Of a stretch of 64,000 nucleotides of DNA, positions 63,348-64,000 are shown one piece after another. The number at the start of each line of letters is the position of its first letter. Positions within the stretch are counted from its first letter, which is position 1. A program made the translations under genes and the position numbers. Source of the DNA: Pseudomonadota bacterium (GTDB taxonomy: Bacteria; Pseudomonadota; Gammaproteobacteria; Burkholderiales; SG8-39); assembly GCA_947455195.1 (NCBI GenBank), contig CANGMI010000005.1, positions 378,609 through 442,608 on the forward strand, in the 5' to 3' direction. Under the pieces are notes generated by a model. That model searched no databases. It had not been told where the DNA came from and worked only from the letters and a program-made list of their open reading frames with translations.

Positions 63348-64000
63348 TCAGCGACCCACTGTCAGATTGGACTGCACGTTGACGGCCTGCTGGATCGACG
63401 CTGCGATCCCGGTGTTCTGCGATATCACCATGATGCCGGCGGCGCTCTGCGCGACATTGCTCATGGTGTTCGACAGGTTGAATACCCCCGCACTCACGAT
63501 GTTCCGGCCACCGTTGCCACCGGCGCCACCGACGGCGCCATTGCCCACGCCACCGGCGCCACCGTTTCCGGCGCCACCGACGTTGGAGCCGCCACCGTCG
63601 CCGCCGGCTCCGCCATTGCCACCGTTGCCGCCGTTGCCGCCGTTGCCGCCGCTACCCGCAGTCGCGCTGCCGTTGGACGCGGTGACCGTGACGCTGCCCT
63701 GGGTTGCACTTCCCCCTGCGCCACCGGCCCCGCCGGTATTGCTGGCCGCAGCGCCCGCGCCGGCGGTCTGGTTGTTGTTGCCGCTGGTGGCCGATTGGGT
63801 GCCGGTCGAGCCGGCGCCGGCTGTCGCTGTGGAGGTCGACGTACCAGCCCCACCGGTGATCGAGGCCGTGCCATTGGTGGCACTGCCTGCGGTCGTCGTG
63901 TTGGTGCCGTTAGTCGTCGAACTCCCGGCGCCACCCGCACCCGCACTGCCACTGGCATCGGGGCTGCCGCCTGCGCCACCGGCGCCGGAACGGCTGCTGG
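63348..64000 (-). CDS. Gly/Ala/Ser/Thr-rich secreted repeat protein, 5' end beyond window
   Basis: Hand translation of the open frame through the window edge: ...GGSATQGSVTVTASNGSATAGSGGNGGNGGNGGNGGAGGDGGGSNVGGAGNGGAGGVGNGAVGGAGGNGGRNIVSAGVFNLSNTMSNVAQSAAGIMVISQNTGIAASIQQAVNVQSNLTVGR*. Confidence 0.75.
   Translation of the reverse strand, partial: SSRSGAGGAGGSPDASGSAGAGGAGSSTTNGTNTTTAGSATNGTASITGGAGTSTSTATAGAGSTGTQSATSGNNNQTAGAGAAASNTGGAGGAGGSATQGSVTVTASNGSATAGSGGNGGNGGNGGNGGAGGDGGGSNVGGAGNGGAGGVGNGAVGGAGGNGGRNIVSAGVFNLSNTMSNVAQSAAGIMVISQNTGIAASIQQAVNVQSNLTVGR
63612..63652. repeat. Short tandem GC-rich repeat ((gccgccgtt)n-like) encoding (GGN)n
   Basis: gccattgccaccgttgccgccgttgccgccgttgccgccg in sequence. 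Confidence 0.8.

Noticed and set aside
63494-63979. 161-aa Pro/Ala/Arg-rich minus-strand ORF
   Set aside because: Low-complexity shadow frame of the Gly-rich gene; no domain-like sequence.

Overview
High-GC, densely coding proteobacterial chromosome segment. Gene content (Bug/TTT receptors, DUF2844/DUF3443, PEP-CTERM, VpsR-like regulator) suggests Betaproteobacteria/Burkholderiales. About 60 genes are supported. I saw no rRNA, convincing tRNA, CRISPR array or transposase. Main themes: (1) many orphan solute-binding proteins; (2) an apparent biuret uptake/hydrolysis operon (BMP-family ABC transporter, BiuH, a second isochorismatase-fold hydrolase, AtzF, and a frameshifted FCD/GntR remnant) at ~14.3-22.6 kb; (3) a DevBCA/TolC-type exporter; (4) a solitary soxB; (5) a two-subunit Rieske oxygenase among Bug receptors and HbpS/GlcG proteins; (6) modBC without modA; (7) an N-heterocycle/ureide catabolic island at ~44.4-57.4 kb (cyanurate/barbiturate ring-opening amidohydrolase, HIBADH-like dehydrogenase, RutB-like hydrolase, Rieske oxygenase, flavoprotein monooxygenase, PuuE-like deacetylase, AllA-like lyase, amidohydrolase, two ABC systems); (8) at the right edge, a sigma-54 regulator, outer-membrane barrel, stand-alone C39 peptidase and secreted low-complexity proteins, which look like a functional-amyloid/secreted-fibre system. 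One Gly-rich gene in (8) is absent from the ORF track because it runs off the window.
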